The notes below the pieces were generated by a model. The model saw only the letters and a list, made by a program, of their open reading frames with translations, searched no databases and was not told where the DNA came from. From DATLYH01 sp035575035 (GTDB taxonomy: Bacteria > Planctomycetota > Planctomycetia > Gemmatales > Gemmataceae): a stretch of DNA of 33,041 nt. The translations under genes were made by a program, and so were the position numbers. Of the stretch, positions 25,113 to 32,085 are shown piece by piece (positions within the stretch are counted from its first letter, which is position 1; each line of letters opens with the position of its first letter). The stretch lies in assembly GCA_035575035.1 (NCBI GenBank), contig DATLYH010000122.1, positions 1-33,041 of the forward strand, given 5' to 3'.

Positions 25113-25696
25113 ATGAGAATCGCCCGGATAAAGCGGTCGTTAAGGTTTTTCTCGGTGGCCCTAACTACACCACTTCGGTTTTCTCGGACGACGACTTGCA
25201 GCTTCTGCACGGACTGCCGCGCCTGCACACTATCGTTTTTGGCCGCAGCAGGGTTACCGACGAGGGCCTGAAACACTTGCAGGGGCTAAGGCATTTGCAG
25301 GTCGTCTGGTTTCCTTTGAACGGAACCGATGCCGGCCTGAAACACCTGAAAGGGCTGGCCAACCTGCGCGAGCTGTATGTGGGCAACAACACTTCAATTA
25401 CCGATGCGGGTCTAGAGCACCTCAAGAGATTGACTCAGCTGCGCATACTGAATCTAAACCATACCAAGGTGGGCGACGCTGGTCTGAATTATCTTCAGGG
25501 GTTAATTCGGCTAGAGCAGCTTTACCTCACTGGCACCCGAGTCACCGACGCTGGATTGGTCCACCTGCGCGGGCTGACTCAACTCAAGACGCTCGATTTG
25601 GCCGGGACCAAAGTCACCCGCCAAGGCGCCGCCGAGCTTCGCCAGGTGCTACCGAATGCCACCATCACCAGGCACACTAAGGGGGGCGGAACCTGA
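25025..25696 (+). CDS. Leucine-rich repeat part of the frame-broken LRR lipoprotein
   Basis: The useful frame begins at about 25094 (GGRVSVDENRPDK) and runs to the stop at 25696; codons 25025-25093 are off-frame relative to the upstream part, and there is no credible start of its own. It encodes about six leucine-rich repeats of about 24 residues of the planctomycete/GALA kind: VTDEGLKHLQGLRHLQVVWF, GTDAGLKHLKGLANLRELYV, ITDAGLEHLKRLTQLRILNL, VGDAGLNYLQGLIRLEQLYL, VTDAGLVHLRGLTQLKTLDL, then a C-cap. LRR solenoids bind proteins; joined to the upstream lipoprotein signal it would sit on the periplasmic or outer face of a membrane. Partner unknown. Confidence 0.78.
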   Translation: MGATIDRSGEGSTGQDRGRHSKAGGRVSVDENRPDKAVVKVFLGGPNYTTSVFSDDDLQLLHGLPRLHTIVFGRSRVTDEGLKHLQGLRHLQVVWFPLNGTDAGLKHLKGLANLRELYVGNNTSITDAGLEHLKRLTQLRILNLNHTKVGDAGLNYLQGLIRLEQLYLTGTRVTDAGLVHLRGLTQLKTLDLAGTKVTRQGAAELRQVLPNATITRHTKGGGT

Positions 25697-25770
25697 CCCG
25701 CGCCAAGACCATCCCCTACCGCAGGTTGCCAGGGAACGCCCCAGCAAAGAGAGGTGACACGACAGACGCC

Positions 25771-26211
25771 TTACTTCCCGCCTGGACCACCGCGGAACGG
25801 GTGGGGGCCGACAGGGCCGAGGTTGGGGGACCTTGACCGTGCCTGGGGGCAGGTTGTTTTTCGCCGCCCCCACGGCCACGCGGGCGGCGCGGCCGTGGGA
25901 GCCGTCGCGATGCCGAATCGTTCGGGGTCAATCAGGCCGACCTCGTTGAGCCGCAGCTGGAGCCGCTCGATGAGCCGGTCAAGCAGGCCGCGGCGGCGGA
26001 GTTTGCGGAAGCGCTCCTCGGCGGTCTGCCAGGGGTCGTCCCGCTCCGGCAGATCGCGCCGAGGGGCGTCGGTGTTCAGCCACCAGGAGATGGCGTTGCG
26101 CATCGTGCGGTCGTCCGTCCACTGGCCGCCGCGCTTTCGTGGGCGGGGTGGGAAGAAAGGAGCGAGTTGCTCCCCCGGTTGGTTCGAAAGATCGTGTCTC
26201 CTCCTACCAGG
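25771..26211 (-). pseudogene. IS5-type transposase N-terminal remnant
   Basis: On the minus strand a frame open from 26211 encodes EQLAPFFPPRPRKRGGQW, then TDDRTMRNAISWWLNTDAPRRDLPERDDPW and EERFRKLRRRGLLDRLIERLQ. This is the N-terminal (DUF4096-like) part of IS5-family transposases, which ends near LIDPERFGI. Beyond about 25895 the homology moves into another frame (ARVAVGAAKNN) and decays. There is no good start codon, and the DDE catalytic core and terminal inverted repeats are absent. It is a dead insertion fragment. An ATG at 26103 falls inside the conserved domain and is not a real start. Confidence 0.7.
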
Positions 26212-26441
26212 TTATGAGACGCGAACACGTTAATTCGATTCGTCAGACAGAGCCTAGGCCTCGGGAGACAGCGTTCGTGCCTTGGGAATGTCCAATCGGT
26301 CAACATAGGACTACTGTCGCTCTTATCAAGCTCCTGTTAATACCCCTTGTCAAGCTCCTGTTAATACTTGGCTCAAAGTATAAGGCGGTTGGTTCGCGGC
26401 GCGAACGGGCGGCCTTGTTTGATGGGGCTTGCTGTCCACGT
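26212..26441. repeat. Spacer with 24-base-period direct repeat
   Basis: TCAAGCTCCTGTTAATAC occurs exactly at 26326-26343 and 26350-26367, a period of 24 bases. The region is AT-richer than its flanks. It lies between the transposase remnant and the 3' end of the TPR gene and may belong to the decayed insertion. No gene seen. Confidence 0.55.
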
Positions 26442-29400
26442 CTACGGCAGCTCCGCGGCTAGCCGTCGATAGCTGCCCTGCTCCAGAGGGTGAAGTCCCT
26501 CGGGCTGCAAACCCAGTGCCTGTGCCTTCTGCAAGGCCTCCCGGGCGCCTTTGCGATCCTGGGCGAGTTGGTGTGCCTGGGCCAGGTGGAAGTAGCGCGA
26601 CGGCGTCGGCGCCTGGGCGATGGCCTCTTTCAGGTCTTTGATCGCCAGGTCGGGCCGACCCCGGCCGATGTGGACCACGGCTCGGGTATCGAGCAATTCC
26701 GGCAACGGCCCGGCCAGCTTCACGGCCGCCTCGATGTAGGGGAGCGCCTCTTCCGCCTTTTGCTCCTTCAGGGTCAGCAGCCAGGCCAGGTTGTTCAGGG
26801 CGATGATGCTCGGGATCTTGCCGGCGGCAACGCGGCGGTAAATCTGCTGGGCGTCGTCATAATGGCCCTGCAACTCGTACACGTCGGCCAGACTGATCTG
26901 TAGCGAGACGCTCGCCGGGGCCTGCTCACACGCCTTCCGCAGCCAGCTCTCCACCCGCTTCTGGTGCTCTGGCCGGGACTTGCCCAGTCGCAAGGCAGCG
27001 GCGCTCACCGCCCCCACCGCCTCGGCCGGGCATGTTCCCCAGGCCTTCTCGCACAGCGAAAGCGCCTCATCCAGCCGCTGCCGGCGAGCCAGGAACTGGA
27101 TCAAAACCAGGACGTCGTCGGGCCGGCCCGAGCGGTCCACGAAGCGGCGGTACATCTCCTCGGCTGCGTCTGTCTGACCGATCTCCTCGAGCAAGCCGGC
27201 AGCCAGGACCAACATCCCGGCCGGTTTGTCCTCGGCGTACTTCTTGACCAGCGCGATGGCCTCGTCGCCGCGCCGCTGGGCCTGCCGCAGCCGGGCCTTG
27301 ACCGATACTGTGGTGAAACTGTCGGGATCCGCCTTCTCCAACTCCGCCAGGCGCGCCTCGGCCTGCTCCAACGCTCCTTTCTTGAGGAGATTGTGAGCAT
27401 GATGGGCCAGGTAGCGTGGGTTAGTGCTGTGTGTGGTAAGCAGCCGCCGCAGGTGGTCCTCCGCCTTGGGCCCGTCCTGCACCGCCTCGTAGAGCTGGAC
27501 GAGACGGAATCGGTCCTCGGCCGACAGGGCCTGGCGGGCGTCCAGATCCTCCAGGATCTGAATCGCCTCGACCCGCCTGCCGCGTGTGGCCAGCACCAGC
27601 GCTCGGGTGCGCAGGTCCTCCAGCGCCGGCTCGGCCCCCTTGCGGTTCTGGTCCAACAGGGCCAGCGCCTCCTCCAGCCGGGCCTGGTCGCCCGTCAGCG
27701 CCAGTCCGTAGGCCAATTCGCGTCGCGCCCAGGCCGCATCTGCCTCTGGAACCTTGCCACGGGCCGTGGCCAGCTGGCGCAGCAGCGGCTCGGCACGAGC
27801 GTAATCACCCTGGCGGAGGAAGAACCGGATCGTGGCACGCCAGACATTGACATCGCCAGGCTGCCTTTCCAGGGCAAGGCGGTAGTACCGGGCCGCCTGA
27901 TCCCTCTGGCCGACCGCCTCGTAGCAGCAAGCCAGGGCCAGAGGGGCCTGGGCCTCCGGGATGCGGGCCTGGGCCCGTTCGATCTCGGCCGCCGCCTTCT
28001 TCAGATCAACACCGGCCAGGAACTGGACCAGGGCCACCCAGGTGTCGGGCGACGTGTCGGCGAGGGCAACAGCGCGGCGCAGGGCCTGCTCGGCCTCTGC
28101 CTTCTGCCCCAAGGCGGCCAGGATCTGCCCCTGCCAAAGGTGCTGGCGGTAGTCCGTCGAGCTGGCGGGCACCGCCGCGCGGGCCAGTTCCAGCGCCCGC
28201 TCACGGTCCTGGGCATGAAGCGACACTTCGGCGGCCATACGGCCCAGGTCGCCGCTGAGGGTGCTCGGCTCCCCCAGGCCACGGAACAGGTCGTTGGCCT
28301 CGGCGCCGCGGCCGAGCGCGTACAACAGCTGGACCGCCCGACCGATCACCTCCGGCCGGCGCTCGCCCAGGCGGATGGCCTCGCGGTAGTGGGCCAGGGC
28401 GCCGGCGGTGTCTCCTTCCAGTTCCTTCAACTCAGCCTGCAACAAGGAAACACGGGGCAAGTTGGGCTGTAGTCGGGCTGCCTCGTTCAGGTGGGCATGG
28501 GCCGGTTTCAGCGCTGCCGTGTCGCCGCGGCGGGCCCGCGTCAGCAGCCACGCCGCCTCGGCCTGACGCCAGCAGGCCCCCTCTGGTCCATCGATGCGGC
28601 GGATTTCGTCCAGCAGGCGACGCATGGCAGCCTCGTCGCCCGCCTTCCGGGCCAGGTCGAACAGCCCGAGCCGGACCGTCAGGTTGTGCGGCTGGCACTC
28701 GGCTGCCCGCTTCCAGAGCCGTTCCACCTCGGCCGAGTCCCCCAACCGGTTGTAGCCCAGGGCCAACTCTTGCAGGTACTGTGCCTGCTCCTGGCGGGGG
28801 AGCGCGTCGAGACTTCGCTCCAGCTCAGCCAACTCCTTGCGGGCCTCGGCCGGCTGACGGCCGGCGCGGTACAAGGAACGGGCCAGGCGCACGGCGGGGC
28901 TGTCATCGGCAGATTCGAGGAGGGCGAGGGCCTTTTCGGGACCTTCTTGGAGGTTAATCACCGACGCCAGGGCCAGCGTCAGTTCGATGCGCTCGGGCAG
29001 CTGGCCGCGCGCCGCTTCCAGTACGCGCCGTGCCTCGCTGAACTTCTCGCGGAGGACCAGGATCTGGGCGCGGACAACCGGCACCTCGACGGACTGAGGC
29101 ATTGCCTCTTCCGCCTCGTCAAGAAGCTGTTCCACCCGATCCCACTCGCGCCGATCCGACGGCAAGCGGAGTTGCCGCGCCGCCAGGAGTTGGGCGGCCC
29201 GCACCTTCGCCAACGGAGATTGAGAGGCGGCCTTGAGATACTCCTCTAGGGCCGACTCAGACGAGCCGGCCGCCAGGAGCGCCTGGGCCAGCTCCAGCCT
29301 TGGCGTCACGGCCAGAGGGTTAGCAGCCACCAGGCGCTGGCAAGCCTCTAGACGGCGGGGAGCGTCGCCAATCTGCTTGTAGCATTGGATCAGCAACCGG

Positions 29401-30677
29401 TCGATGGTCGGGCTGATGACGGCCAGCTCCGGCCGGAGCTGCTCCAAGGCCCGCGCTCCCTCAACCCACTCGCCCTTCCGCACCAACACGCGGGCCTCCA
29501 GGTAGCGGATGGCGGCGGGGTTCTTCCTTTGCTGCCGTAGCCGGCTAATCACCTCTTCGACCTCGGCAAACCTGCCCGCCTCGATCAGGGCCTCGGCCCG
29601 CAGCGGCAGCAGGTCGTCCGGCCGCTCCACCACCTGGGCGGCGCGATCAAGGATGTCGATCGCCTTGTCCGGCTGACCGGCCCGCAGCTCCGTCTCCGCC
29701 AGGCTCTTATGCAGGCCGTCGTGCCGCGGGTGGGCTTGCAGGGCGCGTTTCAGGAACCGCCGCGCCTCGGGGAAGTCGCCGCGGCCCAGCGCCAGGTTGA
29801 CGGCGGCAATGGTCACGTCGGGGTCGTTAGGGTGCTCTTGCAGCGCCCGGGTCACGTCCTTTTCCACCTGGGCTCGCTCCCCTAATTCGCCGTAGTACCT
29901 CACGCGGGCCACGTAGGCCCTGGGGTCGCTTGGGTTGTCCTGGACCAACTCGTCCATGACGCGGTTGGCCTGGTCCGGCTGCCGCAGTTTGTGGCGGTAC
30001 AGGGCTGCCAGCTCGACGTAAGCGTCGATTTGCCGGGGCGGGTGCTTGAGCGCCTTCTCCAGGTAATCCTGTGCCTCCTCAAGCCTGCCCAGGGCCGAGG
30101 CGCAGCGCCCCGCCAGCAACTCCAGCTCGCCGTTGTCGGGCGTGGCGTCGAGGAGGACTTTCAGGTGTTGCAGGGCCATGTCGAAGCGCCCCAGGTCCAT
30201 GGCGATCATCACCAGCCGACGGCGGACATCATGGCGGTCGCCCTGGCGGCGGATCACCTCCTCCAGACGCAGGAAGGCCTCCTGGAGCTGCCTCCAGCTG
30301 ACCACGGTCCGGTCCGGCCGGGCCAGCTTTTCCAATGTCAGGCCGTAACGGGCCAGGACTGCAGTGTCGCCGGGCACCAGGTTGAGATAAAAGTGCAGGT
30401 ACTTCGCCGCCTGTTCCAAGTCGCCATCCTGCTCGGCTCGCTGCGCCTGATCGAGGAAGGCGCTGGCATTGCGCTTCACCTGGTAGGCATGGAGAAAGTG
30501 GACGCCAGCGCCGAACAGGGCGCCCCCCAGCACCAGGCCGATGACGAGCTTGTAGTTGATTGTGCGGTGGAGCCACCGCCGCTTCCAAAGCCGCTTCAGC
30601 CGCCGGACCACGGTCGAGCCGCCGGTGACCTGTTTGGGCCGACTTCCTCGCAAGACTCGCTTCAACCATCGCCGCAT
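26442..30677 (-). CDS. Giant membrane-anchored TPR-repeat protein
   Basis: A 1411-residue protein. The N-terminus is strongly basic (MRRWLKRVLRGSRPKQ, RRLKRLWKRRWLHR), followed by one transmembrane segment at about 42-63 (YKLVIGLVLGGALFGAGVHFLHAY). Residues about 70-1400 are a near-continuous array of tetratricopeptide-like helical hairpins of 34 residues, for example AEQDGDLEQAAKYLHFYLNLVPGD, ALQAHPRHDGLHKSLAETELRAGQPDKAIDIL, and near the C-terminus IIALNNLAWLLTLKEQKAEEALPYIEAAVKL. ATG 30677 is selected because GGAG lies 10 bases upstream and it directly precedes the basic anchor; the frame is open up to 30860 but without a ribosome site. The positive N-terminus places the repeats in the periplasm. 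Likely an envelope assembly scaffold; no catalytic domain was seen. Confidence 0.88.
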   Translation of the reverse strand: MRRWLKRVLRGSRPKQVTGGSTVVRRLKRLWKRRWLHRTINYKLVIGLVLGGALFGAGVHFLHAYQVKRNASAFLDQAQRAEQDGDLEQAAKYLHFYLNLVPGDTAVLARYGLTLEKLARPDRTVVSWRQLQEAFLRLEEVIRRQGDRHDVRRRLVMIAMDLGRFDMALQHLKVLLDATPDNGELELLAGRCASALGRLEEAQDYLEKALKHPPRQIDAYVELAALYRHKLRQPDQANRVMDELVQDNPSDPRAYVARVRYYGELGERAQVEKDVTRALQEHPNDPDVTIAAVNLALGRGDFPEARRFLKRALQAHPRHDGLHKSLAETELRAGQPDKAIDILDRAAQVVERPDDLLPLRAEALIEAGRFAEVEEVISRLRQQRKNPAAIRYLEARVLVRKGEWVEGARALEQLRPELAVISPTIDRLLIQCYKQIGDAPRRLEACQRLVAANPLAVTPRLELAQALLAAGSSESALEEYLKAASQSPLAKVRAAQLLAARQLRLPSDRREWDRVEQLLDEAEEAMPQSVEVPVVRAQILVLREKFSEARRVLEAARGQLPERIELTLALASVINLQEGPEKALALLESADDSPAVRLARSLYRAGRQPAEARKELAELERSLDALPRQEQAQYLQELALGYNRLGDSAEVERLWKRAAECQPHNLTVRLGLFDLARKAGDEAAMRRLLDEIRRIDGPEGACWRQAEAAWLLTRARRGDTAALKPAHAHLNEAARLQPNLPRVSLLQAELKELEGDTAGALAHYREAIRLGERRPEVIGRAVQLLYALGRGAEANDLFRGLGEPSTLSGDLGRMAAEVSLHAQDRERALELARAAVPASSTDYRQHLWQGQILAALGQKAEAEQALRRAVALADTSPDTWVALVQFLAGVDLKKAAAEIERAQARIPEAQAPLALACCYEAVGQRDQAARYYRLALERQPGDVNVWRATIRFFLRQGDYARAEPLLRQLATARGKVPEADAAWARRELAYGLALTGDQARLEEALALLDQNRKGAEPALEDLRTRALVLATRGRRVEAIQILEDLDARQALSAEDRFRLVQLYEAVQDGPKAEDHLRRLLTTHSTNPRYLAHHAHNLLKKGALEQAEARLAELEKADPDSFTTVSVKARLRQAQRRGDEAIALVKKYAEDKPAGMLVLAAGLLEEIGQTDAAEEMYRRFVDRSGRPDDVLVLIQFLARRQRLDEALSLCEKAWGTCPAEAVGAVSAAALRLGKSRPEHQKRVESWLRKACEQAPASVSLQISLADVYELQGHYDDAQQIYRRVAAGKIPSIIALNNLAWLLTLKEQKAEEALPYIEAAVKLAGPLPELLDTRAVVHIGRGRPDLAIKDLKEAIAQAPTPSRYFHLAQAHQLAQDRKGAREALQKAQALGLQPEGLHPLEQGSYRRLAAELP

Positions 30678-30912
30678 GATGACGTTTCTCCGCCGATGTC
30701 GCACCGAGGAGATAGAAGATTCCAGGTTATGGCTGCCTGGTGTTGGCCGGCGCAACAAGAGATGGCCTGACCGCGTTGGGTGTTCTCCTCCGGCAATCCC
30801 GGGGGAGTGTTTCCACCCGGGCTGGGAGTGGGGGGTGACGACCTCTCTCTGTCCGCGCAAACAAAACGGTGCCTACTGCCTGCCACCAGGCAGGGATGGG
30901 CACCGCAAAAGT

Positions 30913-30942
30913 ATGGTAAGGCTCCGGCTCCGGCCTTGTCAA
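30913..30942 (-). promoter_or_regulatory. Promoter candidate for the TPR gene
   Basis: Read on the minus strand, a perfect TTGACA (30942-30937) is followed after 18 bases by TACCAT (30918-30913), four of six matches. Transcription would start near 30906, giving a leader of about 230 bases before ATG 30677. Confidence 0.5.
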
Positions 30943-31008
30943 GGATAAGTTGGCACGGCGTAGGGCCAGCCCTGGTGTCCTGGTCAGGATGGCAGAGGGG
31001 ACGACGAG

Positions 31009-31124
31009 CCCGGAGCGTCAGCGACGGGGACGACGAGCCGAGCCCGGAGCGTCAGCGACGGGGACGACGAGCCGAGCCCGGAGCGTCAGCGACGGGTGCC
31101 ACTACCCGTCACTAACGCTCCGGG
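31009..31124. repeat. 34-base tandem repeats ending in an inverted copy
   Basis: The 20-mer CCCGGAGCGTCAGCGACGGG occurs exactly at 31009-31028, 31043-31062 and 31077-31096, a period of 34 bases with the same 14-base linker (GACGACGAGCCGAG) between copies. An inverted copy with two mismatches at 31105-31124 pairs with the third copy across an 8-base loop. The same core is found at 3018-3062. It is a dispersed palindromic element of the REP type, not a CRISPR, because the linkers are identical. Confidence 0.85.
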
Positions 31125-31210
31125 CGCTGCCGGTGGACGAAGATAGGAAAGGATCGCCTTGGGGCTCCGGCACAGACTTGTGATCCGTAGAAAATATTTC
31201 CAGTTTTCTC

Positions 31211-31238
31211 TTGACAAGCCGTGCCAGGTGAATACAAA
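31211..31238 (+). promoter_or_regulatory. Strong promoter candidate for the MauE-like operon
   Basis: A perfect TTGACA (31211-31216) and TACAAA (31233-31238, four of six) are 16 bases apart in an AT-rich stretch, about 45-60 bases before the possible starts of the MauE-like gene. Confidence 0.6.
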
Positions 31239-31283
31239 AATCGGTGATTTTCAAGTTACCCTTTCTCCGCGTATCGCAGCTTT

Positions 31284-31763
31284 GTGGGGTTTCGATCATG
31301 CCCTTATGGCCCATACAGCTTGCCCATCCCCCCCCAGATTACCAACTTCCGGTCCCACGTTTTGCGGGTGGTTCTCGGGCTTTTCTTGCTGAGCGCTGCC
31401 GGGCTGAAAATTCACGGTCTATTCTTTGATCCTTCGGCCCACGAATCGATCCTCACATCGCCCCGGATTCAGGTTGCGACGATCGAGATTGAACTCCTGC
31501 TCGGCGGGTGGTTGCTGAGCGGTTGGTGGGTGCGTGCTGCGTGGGCAGCGGTGCTGGTGTTCTTTGGCATCCTGGCCAGCGCGAGCCTGTATCTCGCTCT
31601 GGTGGGCCAAACGACTTGCGGCTGCTTCGGTCGGGTAGCGGTCCCCCCCTGGGCCACCGTGGCGATGGATGTCGCGGTCCTGGCGGCCCTCTTGCTCTGC
31701 CGGCCGAGAACGTCCCATGCTCCTCAAGCAGCCTGGGCCTTGCGCTGCTGGTCTGCGGCCTAG
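31284..31763 (+). CDS. MauE/DoxX-like redox-associated membrane protein
   Basis: About 160 residues with four transmembrane helices (about 26-42, 63-80, 84-107, 124-139) in the layout of the MauE family, which is needed for maturation of disulfide-containing methylamine dehydrogenase. The key motif is TTCGCFG at 110-116, a CxC dithiol at the membrane face followed by PPWATVAMDV. The GTG at 31284 heads the frame, but an out-of-frame ATG at 31298 with GGGG 8 bases upstream leads to the same protein if one base is removed from the C8 tract at 31328-31335; an internal start near 31364 is also possible. It begins a (+) group with a Cys-rich exported peptide and an exported protein. It probably passes electrons or forms disulfides on the outer side. 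Confidence 0.75.
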   Translation: MGFRSCPYGPYSLPIPPQITNFRSHVLRVVLGLFLLSAAGLKIHGLFFDPSAHESILTSPRIQVATIEIELLLGGWLLSGWWVRAAWAAVLVFFGILASASLYLALVGQTTCGCFGRVAVPPWATVAMDVAVLAALLLCRPRTSHAPQAAWALRCWSAA

Positions 31764-31948
31764 TGCTCGTGCCGCAGAACCGGCTTCTTGGGGACGAGCC
31801 GGTAGAGGAAATAGCCGGGTTACAATGTCCAACCAGACCGGAGGGTGGCTGCGAGAACCCTGGTGCGCGGTGTATGTTTTATGATTTGCCAAGCACCTGT
31901 GGTCCTGCTCCGAACCCGATGTTATGCACTTGCTTGGATCCCCGCTGA
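31717..31948 (+). CDS. Small exported six-cysteine peptide (apparent frame break)
   Basis: The reading frame at 31742-31948 encodes ALLVCGLVLVPQNRLLGDEP, a signal-like segment, then a short mature part with six cysteines (LQCPTRPEGGCENP, ARCMFYD, STCGPAP, LCTCLDPR) and a TGA stop at 31946. In this frame no good start precedes the hydrophobic segment. ATG 31717 (MLLKQPG), inside the tail of the MauE-like gene, joins the frame if one base near 31735-31738 is skipped, giving MLLKQPGLALLVCGLVLVP, a convincing signal peptide. So either the sequence has a one-base error, the gene is broken, or an unusual start is used. The cysteine spacing suggests a disulfide-rich peptide that may be the substrate of the MauE-like protein next to it. 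Family not recognised. Confidence 0.55.
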
Positions 31949-32085
31949 TAAGTCTCGGGTTTTGAAGCGTCCGGTGACAGGGCCGAACTCGTGGACCAGG
32001 CACTCTTGTTTCTCGTTTTCGGCCCTGCAAGAGTGTCTGGTTCACCCATCGTAACAACTCCTCAATATTTCTAAGGGATGTAGGC

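Larger units (their letters stand above)
30678..31283. other. Divergent intergenic region with promoters and repeats
   Basis: This 606-base gap separates the TPR gene (-) from the MauE-like gene (+). It holds a minus-strand promoter candidate (30913-30942), a block of 34-base tandem repeats with a terminal hairpin (31009-31124) and a strong plus-strand promoter candidate (31211-31238). No gene is supported. The stretch 31175-31255 is clearly AT-rich. Confidence 0.6.

Noticed and set aside
26181..26189. GGTTCGAAA resembling the T-loop of a tRNA
   Set aside because: No acceptor or anticodon stems surround it, and it lies in the transposase remnant frame.
26964..28472. A 502-codon plus-strand ORF inside the TPR gene
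   Set aside because: Antisense to regular TPR helices; rich in Gln/Leu/Arg without a family pattern.
31009..31096. Regularly spaced repeats suggesting a CRISPR array
   Set aside because: The sequence between copies is identical each time, so these are tandem 34-base repeats, and no cas genes are near.
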